Shown here in pieces: positions 17,667 through 27,499 of a DNA stretch of 33,565 bases. Position 1 is the first letter of the stretch, and every line of letters starts with the position of its first letter. Source of the stretch: a virus. A program made the translations under genes and the position numbers. The stretch is taken from positions 1 to 33,565 of the IMG/VR virus record IMGVR_UViG_3300042691_014702. One strand, given 5' to 3'. Under the pieces are notes generated by a model. That model did not search any database. It saw nothing but the letters and a program-made list of their open reading frames with translations, and was not told where the DNA came from.

Positions 17667-19408
17667 AACCACTTATTATTATCCTTTTTCTTTAGCCAAC
17701 TAGGTATGTATTTTTCGTTAGATGGCATTTTGTCATCTACTTCCGGACACTTTACAGGATACTCACGCCACATTACACCGTATCTAAAACTATCAATAGC
17801 GTGATCATTTTTTGTACCACTATCAATATCTTCAGGATCACGTGGATGTGACATTGTATTTGCTAATTGTTTTATAAGATTTGGACAAGCACCACGTACA
17901 ATTTGCAACTTAGGTTTTGGTTGGCCATCAATGATGTCAGTAGCACTCAACCATTCCTTAACTCTTCTCCAACCTGCTTTGCGATCTTTAACAGCACGCA
18001 CTGCTGGAAGTCCACGTTCCCACCAAACCTCAACAGGATATTCACCAATGCGCTCTTCTGATTTCATTGGAGGAAAAGTATTTGCCCAGTCAAACGCAAT
18101 AGCCTCTAGTTTGGTGTTCCATATTCCATCACGTAATTTAGTATTGACTGGAGAAGCTAATTGTTTAGACTCTAACATTTCTAAACACTTTTCAGCTTGC
18201 TTGCTACTTACTAGTCCAGCTTCATACATTTCTCCAATAACGTAGACGTTTTCTCTGTCATCGCTGGCATACAACAAGAAACACGCTGGAGCACCAGTAC
18301 CAAAGTCGTGGCTTGCCCACATTCTCCACCATGGTTGAATTTCAACGTGATCAACAACATGCCACGGTTTACCTTCAGAGTTGTATTCTCTAAAATCTGG
18401 AAAGAATAAACCGCCGACACCTACTTCATGTTGACATTCTCGCAAGAAAGAAAGTAATCCATATGTGTCAATCTCGTGTTGGCAAACTTCAATTGTTTTA
18501 TGCTGCCACGTGGGTGTACCTGCAGTAATCTTGTAACCCATACGCCCGTCATCGCGTTCGTATGTTGTGTATTCTAAATCCTGCACGGCTGGAACAATTG
18601 GTGACTGTATACGATTTTGCAACATGTCTAAGTCGCCACTCAAAACTTGAGACATTACCGAGTTGGCATGAATCCTGTTCTGTACGAATACAACAGCGCA
18701 GTCAGTGCTTTTTGCAGGAAGAATTGTTTGTGTAATAGTCCTAATTTTTTTATCGACACCGTTGACCGAGTCATCTAACTCGTCAATGTCATCAAGGATA
18801 ATCATGTCTGGTCTTAAATGGTCAAGCTTCACACCACGAGCGCCAGTATCAAGCCCAAATGCCAACACGTTAAATCCGTTTGCTGTACGTAACTTACTTG
18901 CACTCCAACCTTTTGAGAAACCGTATTTATTTACAGCTCTTTCAATACCACAACGCTCCATTGCAGTTGCAATATCTTGCACGTGCCTATCTGCCATGTC
19001 TTGTGTAGCGCATACATACACAGCAAATCTACGTGTAGCTTTTACCGCTAACCTACTTACGATAAGTTCCATTGTGGTACTTTTGCCTCCACCACGGAAC
19101 CAACACTCAATTAACGCAGGTCCAAATTTTCCTATTGCTATGTCTTCAGCCCATTGCCACGCACGATGATGATGTTCCGCTAATGTAGAGGATGCTGCAT
19201 GGGGGGCATATACACGTAGCCAATCTTCATAATGCATATCATGACCCGGCAGTGCAGTTGCTAAACCGCTGTCGTAATCACCTAACTCAATTGCCTGATC
19301 AATTTCCCCTTGCAGAGCTTCTAACAAAGCCACTGCTAATGGTTTTGTTGGCCTTACATATTTTTTAAATGCTCGCGGTGTTGCGCGAGTCGATACTTGA
19401 TTCTTCAT
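17663..19408 (-). CDS. terL: Terminase large subunit (581 aa)
   Basis: The packaging motor ATPase and nuclease. Residues 105-111 (RGGGKST) are the Walker A loop, and 202-207 (MIILDD) followed by IDE give Walker B and the catalytic acid. The C-terminal RNase H-like nuclease shows its acidic residues at D368 (SHDFGTG), D440 (IAFDWANTF) and D535/D539 (NDHAIDSFRYG). Length is usual for the family. The start codon lies 44 bases inside the small-subunit gene and has no close ribosome site, so coupled translation is likely. The enzyme packages DNA into the prohead by the portal and cuts it at the end; headful or cohesive-end mode cannot be decided from this sequence. Confidence 0.96.
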   Translation of the reverse strand: MKNQVSTRATPRAFKKYVRPTKPLAVALLEALQGEIDQAIELGDYDSGLATALPGHDMHYEDWLRVYAPHAASSTLAEHHHRAWQWAEDIAIGKFGPALIECWFRGGGKSTTMELIVSRLAVKATRRFAVYVCATQDMADRHVQDIATAMERCGIERAVNKYGFSKGWSASKLRTANGFNVLAFGLDTGARGVKLDHLRPDMIILDDIDELDDSVNGVDKKIRTITQTILPAKSTDCAVVFVQNRIHANSVMSQVLSGDLDMLQNRIQSPIVPAVQDLEYTTYERDDGRMGYKITAGTPTWQHKTIEVCQHEIDTYGLLSFLRECQHEVGVGGLFFPDFREYNSEGKPWHVVDHVEIQPWWRMWASHDFGTGAPACFLLYASDDRENVYVIGEMYEAGLVSSKQAEKCLEMLESKQLASPVNTKLRDGIWNTKLEAIAFDWANTFPPMKSEERIGEYPVEVWWERGLPAVRAVKDRKAGWRRVKEWLSATDIIDGQPKPKLQIVRGACPNLIKQLANTMSHPRDPEDIDSGTKNDHAIDSFRYGVMWREYPVKCPEVDDKMPSNEKYIPSWLKKKDNNKWL

Positions 19409-20126
19409 CTATTATTTCTGCATCCTGAATATCTTCTTCGTTTTGATACTGTTTTAGTAATTTGCCAAAGCCTTCTTTAATTGCTTGTAGCTGATTTGCA
19501 TCATGTACACATTTTTTTACTACACCAAGAATTTGCATTGCTAGGCTATATGCTTGGTCAACTTCCAATGTATATGCTTTTGTGTGCAACATTCTTGCTT
19601 CAGCTTCAACGATATCGGTGCGCTTTTCTATCAAGGCAACAACATCTTGACTAGCTTTGTACACGTCAATTCCCTCGTCTATCATTTTGCCAAGAGTCTT
19701 AAACGCTTTTCCGAATTCATCTGTTCCTACTGTCGCTTTGCACACTTGCATTTGATCTTTAATCAACTCGTAATGCTCAACAGATATTCCGTTACTTGCT
19801 GCCTCAGCCCTGACATCCATTAGAGCTGTCAGGTATGCAGCATCATCTTTAAGACTAAATAGTTCTGGATCTTCGCGTAACTCTTCAATTCGTTGTAGTA
19901 ATTTAGGAGCAACACTAGCAAAACGACGACGCTGTTTAGACCACAACCCAGTTTTAAACACTGGGCTTTCAGGTCCAGTTAATGCACGTCCACCATGATG
20001 TATACAGTAATCTCTGCCTTGTACTGCAGTTACTCTGCAACGTTCACCATCTGCTTTTACGCCATGACACAATTTAACAGTTGCACCATTAGCTAGTTTA
20101 CGTACATGTTCCTCGGTAGTACTCAT
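19365..20126 (-). CDS. Terminase small subunit-like protein with zinc motif (253 aa)
   Basis: Immediately upstream of and overlapping the large subunit, the usual place for the small subunit. The N-terminus carries a Cys/His cluster, C20, C30, C41 and H43/H44 (LCHGVKADGERC and YCIHHGG), then the GPESPVFKTGLWSKQRRR segment. This 'zinc cluster plus HGG then GP..P.FK.G..S' pattern is common in phage terminase-associated DNA-binding proteins. Residues 70-230 are helical and probably drive oligomerisation. It should recognise the packaging site and stimulate the large subunit. It overlaps the upstream 321-aa gene by four bases (ATGA). Confidence 0.8.
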   Translation of the reverse strand: MSTTEEHVRKLANGATVKLCHGVKADGERCRVTAVQGRDYCIHHGGRALTGPESPVFKTGLWSKQRRRFASVAPKLLQRIEELREDPELFSLKDDAAYLTALMDVRAEAASNGISVEHYELIKDQMQVCKATVGTDEFGKAFKTLGKMIDEGIDVYKASQDVVALIEKRTDIVEAEARMLHTKAYTLEVDQAYSLAMQILGVVKKCVHDANQLQAIKEGFGKLLKQYQNEEDIQDAEIIDEESSIDSRNTASI

Positions 20127-21088
20127 TGAAGTGGTAATGATCTCCCTCCTGATCCACGCTCAGTACGGTTTAAAACTGGTGGCACACTTGTATATCGTTT
20201 TCCCGGTTTAGTTGCGTTACTACGTAACATTGCCATAGTTGCTTCCGGATCAGATATGAAATCCATTAAACCTTTAGAGGTAGGAGCAACTAAATTTGCT
20301 TTTGCAGTTACGGCTTTTGATAACGTATTCAATACTTTTGTTTTTTGTTTTTGAGACTTACTATTATCCTTTGCTGTAAATGTGTAATCTGGATTCATGC
20401 GTGGTGCTTTGTCTTTACCTTGCAATCGCATAAGTTGATACGCCAACTCGTCTTCCGTTAGTACATCATCCTGTCTTTCTACAGACGTTCTTGCGTTTCT
20501 AACGAATGGAGTTCTTGCTATATTTTTTTGTGCTCCGAGTTCCATTAATTGAGGAATAGCAGGTAATCCCAAAAATGATGTAGCTGGCAACATTTTTCCC
20601 ATTTGATATGCAATTTCACCAGCACTAACATTACCTAATGCTGGATACGGTGTTGTCAAATACTTGCCAACTACATTAGCCATTGCAGGATTTGCAATGT
20701 CTGTAACAGCATTCAATAATCCAGCACCTTTACCTTTTGTTGCACTGGCGATAACAGCATCTTTAGTAGCATTAACACCTAGTAAAGACAAAATTCTAGT
20801 CGCTAATAGCGCACGGTCTTTTTCATCAACATCTTCATCTAGTGATCTCAATAACGGTATAAGCGAATCAACATATAAAGGTGCTTCACCAACAATTCGT
20901 CCAGTTGCTCGTGATGCAGGACTTTTACCCATTGCTAATATTTGTTGCAATCCAGCATTTAAACCAAATCCTTCAGGAGTATTTTGAATTCCAAGAGCAC
21001 TGTCAACAAGTGCCTTTTTCGGATCATTAGTTATTCTGGATGGCAATGCTTTTGGAGAGTATTTTTGCGGAATTGTTTCTTGTGGCAT
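20123..21088 (-). CDS. Hypothetical virion-associated protein (321 aa)
   Basis: An Ala/Leu/Pro-rich protein with helical segments (ALLATRILSLLGVNATKDAVI around 95-115) and a stretch rich in small residues (GAGLLNAVTDIANPAMANVVG) around 125-145 that may contact membrane. The C-terminal part has a basic 'DNSKSQKQKTKVLNTLSK' region. AGGAG lies 8 bases upstream. The gene is placed between the 1377-aa internal-protein gene and the terminase pair and overlaps terminase small by ATGA. The pairing with a giant internal protein suggests an ejected or core protein, but no family is recognised. Confidence 0.75.
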   Translation of the reverse strand: MPQETIPQKYSPKALPSRITNDPKKALVDSALGIQNTPEGFGLNAGLQQILAMGKSPASRATGRIVGEAPLYVDSLIPLLRSLDEDVDEKDRALLATRILSLLGVNATKDAVIASATKGKGAGLLNAVTDIANPAMANVVGKYLTTPYPALGNVSAGEIAYQMGKMLPATSFLGLPAIPQLMELGAQKNIARTPFVRNARTSVERQDDVLTEDELAYQLMRLQGKDKAPRMNPDYTFTAKDNSKSQKQKTKVLNTLSKAVTAKANLVAPTSKGLMDFISDPEATMAMLRSNATKPGKRYTSVPPVLNRTERGSGGRSLPLQ

Positions 21089-21097
21089 TTCTTACTC

Positions 21098-24000
21098 CTA
21101 CCTTGTACGTCGTCGTTGCGATATGTCGTACATGCCCATTACTAAACCTGTAGCTAAACCACCACCAATGTTTTTCTTGACAGTCGATCCCTTACCAGCC
21201 TTTGGTGCTGCTGGTGGCTTAACAGTAGTAGTACGCAATGCTCCCGGTGCTAAATTTGTTGGCGCCTTAAATTTAGGATCAAGTCTCTTTAAAGTTGCAA
21301 TACTTGTTACTGGCTCTGCCTTGACAAGATACTTACGTCCTTCTGGCGTATCCATCTTACCTTCAGCAATTAATTCAGTTACAGTTCTTGCTTCTTCTGC
21401 ATTTAACATCTCACCATTACTTGTACGCAGTTCTACCCATTTACCATTATGCTTATAGAACTGTGTTTTGTTTCTGCGAGCTGCACTTTCCTGACGCGCT
21501 CTTTCTTGGCGTTTATTATTTGCGTCAATTTTGCGTTGACGCGCTTCATCTTCACGTGCCTTTTTCTCCTCTGGGGTAATTGTGGCTGCGTTACCGCGTC
21601 GTATCTGTGTTCTAATAGTTTGTTCTGCAACAACAGGTGCTTCGTCACGTATTAAAGACCTAATATTATCTTGCGCTTGTTTATGTATCGCTATCTGACC
21701 CGCCGGATCATCTTTAATGTACGCATCTAACCACTGATCTAGATTGCGTAAGATCAACTGCCCTGATGGCGTGGAGTCATTAACACCTTTGTGATTTTTT
21801 AAAATCTCTCTTGTAATAACATTTTTAGTCGATGTCAAATCTGCTTCTGCGTCAATAAACTGTGTTCGCGCTTCCATTTCATTGACAATATTTCTTGCTG
21901 TTGCAGTAACACTATGCCACGTTTGCTGCATGTCGTTTTGCATAGAATCTCTAGCATCTGCAAGCGCACCTCGTTCAATATTTGCAATAGCTCGATCAGA
22001 AACATCTTTCGTTTTACCTCTGTCAGATGTTGCATTCATAGCCCACGATACGCGAGACGATGGTGCAGTTACTGCCGTTTTTGAGAAAGTGTTTAACCAA
22101 CCGAGTAACTGTTTGCCTTTGTATGGAGGCATTGTAGTAAGGAAGTTATTAAAGTCATTAAATGTAAATCGCCCATTTTTTTCAACTGGAATACCAGTAA
22201 TTTGCTCAAACGATGAAATCATATCTTGGCGTGATCCAAAAATTGCACCACCTTCGCCACCATCAATTTGATCTGTTGCGTCTGCCATCATTCCCATGAT
22301 GTCACGTGCAAACCCGTTAACTTGTAACCTGACATAATTTGCATCTACACCAACAGTCGTTTGATCACTTTGAGCCATCTGCAGAGCTGATGATGTAGCT
22401 GCAATTTTAGGGTCAATAGCCTTACGTCGTACTATTTGTCGTCCAGCTGCATCTGTAGCAGGTTCGTATTTTCCATCAACTTTACGGAAAACTTTTGCAT
22501 TAACAACACCACTTTGTTTACCCTGATAAATAGGCTTGCTTTGAATTGGATTCCCGTCTACATCCTCATCAAAACCTATAATAGTTGAGGGTCGGTTTAC
22601 TATAGATCGTTGCTTTGCTTGGAAATAGTCATTAACATCGACTCCGGGTACTCCTGCAACCCAAGCGCCGATCATGTCAATCGCCTGTGCTGTTCGTCCT
22701 TTTCCAGTTAATGCTTTAATTGGCTGTGAGTAATCTACGTCACTTCCTTTAGTTCTAAATAATATTCCTCTGTTAGTGCCAACCTCTAAGCCGGATTCTA
22801 ATTGAGCACGTGCAGTATCACGTGAGTCAATAAGTGTGTCGAGTAGAATCCGTGCATTACTTTGATTTTCTTTAGCAATTACACCAGAGTTTAAATTTTT
22901 ATCTAATTCAAATATTGCTAAATCCAAAGAACGTACCGATTGATCCCATGATTCATCTGGTACATAATTCATTTTGTCATCAACATTTGGTGTAATAAAA
23001 TGAACTAAGTCTTCTGAATATCTTGCAGCCTCATTCATTTTTAAATCTTCTGGAGTATTTAAAAATGCGTTATATGTAGATGTGACGTCCTCACTCTGTG
23101 GTAGGCCAAGCATTTTTGGAGAGATGCCGTGCATTGCTGCTAGTCCAGCTAATACTGGTCTGCCAGATGACAAACCACTTTGTGATTCTTGCCGACGTCT
23201 TTCAGCAAAAAGTGTGCGTATCTGTAACGCACGATGAGCTTCAATACGCTGACGTCGTGAACCACTAAATCCCGTCATTTGCTCAAGAGGAGCTGTGTAC
23301 GGATCTTTAAACGTGTTTGGTTGCTCTCCAAAAATTCCTACGTTTGTTGTATTTTCTTCACCAAATATCAATCGTAACTGATCATCGCTTGCGTATGGCA
23401 CTAATGCTAGTGCTGCACCTTGTGGGTCATTTGCAGCCATCCGTTGATTTACAATATTAGACGCAGCCGTAAATTCTGCCTCACGGCCTTTGTAATTAAA
23501 GTCAAACAGGTTATTAATAAAGCTTTTACCAGAATAACTACCTGCAGCTGTCTTTAATAGGGCATCTCTAGCTGGACCAGATGGTAAGTCTATAACCTTT
23601 CCAATATTTGGATCAGCAACATCGATCAGGTTTGCAATATTCCGTTGCATATGCCGCACCCATGGCGGCATTGTAGAATCATAAGCAGTAAAGTCACCTC
23701 GTTCCAAAATAGGCTTTACAAAATCCATAACCAACAAGTTACGAGCGGACAATGCAGGAGCCATTGTCTTGCCTGTTTGGAAATCACGTAATACAGCATT
23801 AGTACTAGTTTTAATAATCTCACTAGCATATGCTTGCTTTACTTTTTGTCGTTGACCTTGCTGTTCAAATGTAAGTGCTCCACCTCTTTTAAAGTATTTT
23901 TCAAATCCCGGTGTCTGTGCCAGCATGTCTTCAAAGCCTGTTTCAATGTCAGTCTTTAATGCCATACCACCAGCAGCCATTCGCTCATTAGCAAAATATC

Positions 24001-25231
24001 TTTGTGCTCTTACGCGCTCTGCTGAGCTATCATCTGCTTTTAAACCTAGCATGAATGCTAATCCGCCACGTGCTACACGTTGCGCATTGCTACCAGATGC
24101 TTGCCCTGCCAGATCAATAGTATTCTTTAATGCTTTGTAACCTGCGGAGTTTTGAATATCAGCAATCTGTTGATCAATACCTTGCAGTTCACTTTTTACG
24201 TATTGATTTGTACCTTTTAACTCACCAAATCCTTGACCACGTAGTTCTTCACGCATGACATCCATTGTTGCGCCTTGCGTACCACGCATTGCCTGTGCAA
24301 CTGGATCAGATTCAATAAGCGGTAAAGTTTCCATTACTGCATTTACATCACCACGTAGTAATGCCTGTCGCTTTGACTGTAACGCATTTATTTCGGATTG
24401 CAGGGATGACCATACCTGCTTTAGTGGTGCTAACGGGTTAGTACTAGAAAAACGTCCTGTTGCTGCGGAAATTACACGATCTGCAATTTCTAAAGACCTG
24501 TTATTTGCATTTGTATTTTCATCGAACGCAGGTTTAAGAGGATCAAACTCTTTTAAAAATTTTGCAACAGGCGTTTCTTCAGCACCAGTTGGATCTGTTG
24601 TAAAACCCTGTGACATTGAATATCTTTTTGCTTCAATATCTTCTGGTTGTACTGGTGTGTTTAAAAATGGATTTACAACACCACTACGTCTTTTGACTGT
24701 TGGGAGTTCACGTTCTTGATCTTCTGGTAAACCTCGTGTTTCTGGCTGTTGCGCGAATTGTTGTAAGTACGCATCACGTGGCAAAGTTGGATCAATTGAA
24801 AAATCAGTAGTAACGTCGAGTGCTGGATCTACATATGTCGGCGTTGGTTCAGGTGTTAAAGGTGGTGTTGGTGCTCCGGCACGTGGAGGTAAAGCTCGTC
24901 CACTACGTGGAGGCAATGCTCTTCCGCCACGTACTGGCGCAGGTCGTGCTTCTGCAGACGCAGGATTAATAGGCCCACGTCCTTGTGCTAATAAAGACAT
25001 CACATCAATTGGTGCTGCTTGAGTTGCAGGAGCTGCCGGTTGTGCGCTTGGAACACTTGGGCCAACTCCCGCGCCTTCTACCTGCGCCGGTGTACCCGGT
25101 ACAGGCGGTGATGGCATCTGCGCAGGAACATTGCCAGCAGGTTGCTGACCTGTTTGTGGACGTGCTGCAGGTGCAGCTGGAGAAGTTTTCTTTTCTTCAT
25201 CCATCATCATGTTCATTAATGCAGATGCCAT
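21098..25231 (-). CDS. Giant internal virion/ejection-type protein (1377 aa)
   Basis: The longest gene in the window. Residues 1-165 are Pro/Ala-rich and disordered, with a short tandem repeat (RGGRALPPRSGRALPPRAG) near 100-120. The middle is mostly helical with no membrane span, and the C-terminal region near 1230-1300 is a very basic coiled coil (RQRKIDANNKRQERARQ). The last 60 residues are Lys/Gly/Thr-rich. Giant helical proteins of this kind in podoviruses usually lie in the capsid and are injected with the DNA; this role is inferred. It lacks a recognisable transglycosylase or polymerase motif that I could find by eye. Position upstream of the terminase genes, rather than after the tail genes, is unusual. 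Confidence 0.82.
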   Translation of the reverse strand: MASALMNMMMDEEKKTSPAAPAARPQTGQQPAGNVPAQMPSPPVPGTPAQVEGAGVGPSVPSAQPAAPATQAAPIDVMSLLAQGRGPINPASAEARPAPVRGGRALPPRSGRALPPRAGAPTPPLTPEPTPTYVDPALDVTTDFSIDPTLPRDAYLQQFAQQPETRGLPEDQERELPTVKRRSGVVNPFLNTPVQPEDIEAKRYSMSQGFTTDPTGAEETPVAKFLKEFDPLKPAFDENTNANNRSLEIADRVISAATGRFSSTNPLAPLKQVWSSLQSEINALQSKRQALLRGDVNAVMETLPLIESDPVAQAMRGTQGATMDVMREELRGQGFGELKGTNQYVKSELQGIDQQIADIQNSAGYKALKNTIDLAGQASGSNAQRVARGGLAFMLGLKADDSSAERVRAQRYFANERMAAGGMALKTDIETGFEDMLAQTPGFEKYFKRGGALTFEQQGQRQKVKQAYASEIIKTSTNAVLRDFQTGKTMAPALSARNLLVMDFVKPILERGDFTAYDSTMPPWVRHMQRNIANLIDVADPNIGKVIDLPSGPARDALLKTAAGSYSGKSFINNLFDFNYKGREAEFTAASNIVNQRMAANDPQGAALALVPYASDDQLRLIFGEENTTNVGIFGEQPNTFKDPYTAPLEQMTGFSGSRRQRIEAHRALQIRTLFAERRRQESQSGLSSGRPVLAGLAAMHGISPKMLGLPQSEDVTSTYNAFLNTPEDLKMNEAARYSEDLVHFITPNVDDKMNYVPDESWDQSVRSLDLAIFELDKNLNSGVIAKENQSNARILLDTLIDSRDTARAQLESGLEVGTNRGILFRTKGSDVDYSQPIKALTGKGRTAQAIDMIGAWVAGVPGVDVNDYFQAKQRSIVNRPSTIIGFDEDVDGNPIQSKPIYQGKQSGVVNAKVFRKVDGKYEPATDAAGRQIVRRKAIDPKIAATSSALQMAQSDQTTVGVDANYVRLQVNGFARDIMGMMADATDQIDGGEGGAIFGSRQDMISSFEQITGIPVEKNGRFTFNDFNNFLTTMPPYKGKQLLGWLNTFSKTAVTAPSSRVSWAMNATSDRGKTKDVSDRAIANIERGALADARDSMQNDMQQTWHSVTATARNIVNEMEARTQFIDAEADLTSTKNVITREILKNHKGVNDSTPSGQLILRNLDQWLDAYIKDDPAGQIAIHKQAQDNIRSLIRDEAPVVAEQTIRTQIRRGNAATITPEEKKAREDEARQRKIDANNKRQERARQESAARRNKTQFYKHNGKWVELRTSNGEMLNAEEARTVTELIAEGKMDTPEGRKYLVKAEPVTSIATLKRLDPKFKAPTNLAPGALRTTTVKPPAAPKAGKGSTVKKNIGGGLATGLVMGMYDISQRRRTR

Positions 25232-25238
25232 TTTTTAC

Positions 25239-26390
25239 CTACTTACCCATTAACTTCTTGCGAATTGGCGATACATACGATCCATTGTTAGATCGCTTTT
25301 GTTCTACACGTGGACCTGATGGTGCTTTGCCAAGTTGTTTATTTGTGCGTGGACCAAGAGGTGCTTTTGCGCCAGTTGATGTAGTTTGACGACCAGCAGC
25401 CTTACCAGCTTGGAATCCTTTAAATTCAGCGTCTCCAACATCGCGTTGCCTACGAATAGCCATTGCCCCAACGCCAGTAACAAATCCAGCTCCAAAACGC
25501 CCAACAGGACTTTTTGCTGCAGATCCAACAGCTCCAGCAACATTACGTCCTGCTTGTCGCACTGCACCAACAGCATTATTGACTGCTGACTTGACACGCG
25601 CTGGACGTTGTGCTCTTGCTGCATCATTGGCTTTCATCTGTGCTGCTGCATTATCACGAACTTTTTGCATTGCATCACGACCATATTTAGCCTGTGCAGC
25701 TAATCGTGCCGTATTGTTGCGAGAATCAATTTCGTCTGCACGTTTTCGCCCTTCGATCGAGCGCTCTCGTTCTGCATTTAACCTGCGTTGCAATGGTTCA
25801 GTCGGTCTACCACCCATTAAACTAATTTTGCGTTCTGTAATACGTTGGTTGTAACCAACTTTACCAGCTTGTTCTCGTACATCTCGGCCTTGCGCAGTGG
25901 TCAACCGCTTACGCATTGGATCGTTTTGCTCACCATATGTTTCACGGCTATATGGCTTATTTTCTTTTACTGGATAGTAAGCAATGCCCTCGTCAATTCG
26001 TGGAGATGGCTTGTATTTAACTTTACGTGAACCAATTTCTTTTTGACCAGCTGGCACACGACCCATTCGCTCACGACTATCAAGTGCTTCTTTTGCATCC
26101 TTAACTTGATAGCCTTTTCCAAGAGCAGAGCCGGGCTGACTTGTCTCATTGCGACCTTGCATCTTTGTGCGATACACCCTACCGCTATATGGGTTTACAT
26201 CATCACCTGCTTTTTGCGGTGTTGTTGGTGTACCCTTGGGTGTATATCGCTTTTCTGGTGCTTGTGGTGAACGAGGAGTTGCTTCTCGTTTACCCATTGT
26301 TACTTCACGAGTATTTGCCGCTTTTGCTCGCGACATTTTTTTCTTATCGGAGTCATCAGCTCCGCTTGCTACAACTTGTGGCATAGCCAT
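25239..26390 (-). CDS. Basic disordered/helical virion-module protein (383 aa)
   Basis: Strongly basic and low in hydrophobic residues in residues 1-225 (many KR, SP and TP pairs), followed by an Ala/Arg helix at about 225-275 and a Gly/Ala/Val-rich segment (VGAVRQAGRNVAGAVGSAAK) at about 285-305 that leads to FGAGFVTGVGAMAIRRQRD, a possible short amphipathic or membrane-active helix. The C-terminus is again basic. Such protein could bind packaged DNA or be ejected. The start is ambiguous: ATG at 26390 lies only three bases after AGGGGG, whereas the in-frame ATG at 26384 has better spacing. I do not recognise the family. Confidence 0.75.
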   Translation of the reverse strand: MAMPQVVASGADDSDKKKMSRAKAANTREVTMGKREATPRSPQAPEKRYTPKGTPTTPQKAGDDVNPYSGRVYRTKMQGRNETSQPGSALGKGYQVKDAKEALDSRERMGRVPAGQKEIGSRKVKYKPSPRIDEGIAYYPVKENKPYSRETYGEQNDPMRKRLTTAQGRDVREQAGKVGYNQRITERKISLMGGRPTEPLQRRLNAERERSIEGRKRADEIDSRNNTARLAAQAKYGRDAMQKVRDNAAAQMKANDAARAQRPARVKSAVNNAVGAVRQAGRNVAGAVGSAAKSPVGRFGAGFVTGVGAMAIRRQRDVGDAEFKGFQAGKAAGRQTTSTGAKAPLGPRTNKQLGKAPSGPRVEQKRSNNGSYVSPIRKKLMGK

Positions 26391-26406
26391 TACCCCCTAC
26401 AGTTTG

Positions 26407-26805
26407 TTATCTACCCTGAGTGCGCCTATTGGCTATTGCACCCATTCCAAGTAAAGTGGCATATACACCACTTGGCTTTACCTTCGTGCTGCCACGTAAG
26501 GAAACCATTTGCTTAGCAAGTGTATTACGACCTCTTGCTGCATCTTTTACGGCATTTGGTGATGGAGCCGGTGTTTCACGTTTGTCAAACATACGTTCTG
26601 TTGAAACATCTTCACCGTAATAACCGCGTTCTCTATTAGTTAGCGAATTACCAATTCGTGTCGCGTAAAAGTACTGGCTCTCACCGGGTTTTGGTGGAGG
26701 GGGTTTCATACCAGCACGATGCCATCGATCTATAGCATTTTGTGTAGTTGCATTTACTTTTGCAGGTCTACCTGAAGGCGTTGTGAATTGATATTCGTCA
26801 GCCAT
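26407..26805 (-). CDS. Hypothetical small basic protein (132 aa)
   Basis: A basic protein with the segment KPPPPKPGESQYFYATRIG near residues 34-55 and RERGYYGEDVSTERMFDKRE near 58-78. The RGYYxE block also occurs in the neighbouring 159-aa protein, hinting at a shared small module. The last 40 residues are Ala/Arg/Gly/Lys-rich. It follows the 159-aa gene by five bases with an AAGAAG site. It belongs to the group of five small proteins that open the virion operon. Function unknown. Confidence 0.75.
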   Translation of the reverse strand: MADEYQFTTPSGRPAKVNATTQNAIDRWHRAGMKPPPPKPGESQYFYATRIGNSLTNRERGYYGEDVSTERMFDKRETPAPSPNAVKDAARGRNTLAKQMVSLRGSTKVKPSGVYATLLGMGAIANRRTQGR

Positions 26806-26810
26806 TTTGA

Positions 26811-27290
26811 TTACTTCTTCTTTTTATTGGCAGCATAGATACGTTTTGATAACGTTGATCCACCACTTTTTGTTGGAGCAAAATCATTTTTTCCAACTTG
26901 TCGCTTTACGTAAGCTTGTCGTGCCTGTTGCTCCATAATTGCATTTTGTCGTTCACCACGATCCATGGCTTTACCTTGCAACTTTGAGTCATAGCGCTCA
27001 ATAGCGTCCTGAAGTTTACCTTCACTGTAATAACCACGACGCTCGTTCATTGACGCGCCAACTGCAAGTGCTCGTGCTCTATCACGTGTACTTGGCCTGA
27101 CGTCGTTATCCATCATCATTTCCATGCGTTCTTCTTGACGACGTGAATCCGCTATTCGTTTAACTGGATCCATTCCTTGAAGACGCATAGTTCGAGCATT
27201 GCGTACTGGATTACCTTGAGTATCTGTTGTGTAATACTCAGTTTCATATCCGGATGAACCGGCCATTCCAACATCACGTTTACGAGGCAT
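26811..27290 (-). CDS. Hypothetical small basic protein (159 aa)
   Basis: A highly charged protein (Arg/Lys/Glu/Met rich) with a Met cluster MEMMMDNDV near residue 57-65 and the block RRGYYSEGKLQDAIERYDSK near 84-103, related to that in the next gene. The rest is helical and ends AANKKKK. AAGGG lies 9 bases before the ATG. It has no membrane span or catalytic motif. The similar block in both genes suggests a common partner or past duplication. Function unknown, probably virion-associated by position. Confidence 0.75.
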   Translation of the reverse strand: MPRKRDVGMAGSSGYETEYYTTDTQGNPVRNARTMRLQGMDPVKRIADSRRQEERMEMMMDNDVRPSTRDRARALAVGASMNERRGYYSEGKLQDAIERYDSKLQGKAMDRGERQNAIMEQQARQAYVKRQVGKNDFAPTKSGGSTLSKRIYAANKKKK

Positions 27291-27292
27291 AA

Positions 27293-27499
27293 TTAGTATC
27301 CCTTACATCCACAATTAGCTTTGCCACATTTAGGGCATTTCTTACCTTTTCCGTATTCAGCCTTTTCATGCTTTGCCATCATTTTAGGTGACAAACCTTT
27401 TTTACTGTATTCTCGTTTTTCCATTTTTTCCATGGATTTACTCATTCCAGCATGACCGCCAATTTTCATTCCCATCATCTGGCCCATAGTCTTACGCAT
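27293..27499 (-). CDS. Met/Lys-rich mini-protein with zinc-knuckle-like Cys motif (68 aa)
   Basis: The first 45 residues are rich in Met, Lys, Gly and Ser (MRKTMGQMMGMKIGGHAGMS, about a fifth Met). The last 13 residues contain CPKCGKANCGC, two CxxC-like pairs that could bind one zinc ion. I place the start at the ATG at 27499, which overlaps the upstream stop as TAATG; an in-frame GTG at 27511 would add four residues. It is one of the first genes in the leftward virion operon. Small Met-rich proteins with a C-terminal zinc knuckle are found in environmental phages, without known function. Confidence 0.72.
   Translation of the reverse strand: MRKTMGQMMGMKIGGHAGMSKSMEKMEKREYSKKGLSPKMMAKHEKAEYGKGKKCPKCGKANCGCKGY

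Noticed and set aside
18705-19169. 154-codon rightward frame opposite terminase.
   Set aside because: Antisense to conserved ATPase motifs, no ribosome site, no plausible domain.
24255-24719. 154-codon rightward frame opposite the giant protein.
   Set aside because: No ribosome site or domain; codon pattern explained by the leftward gene.
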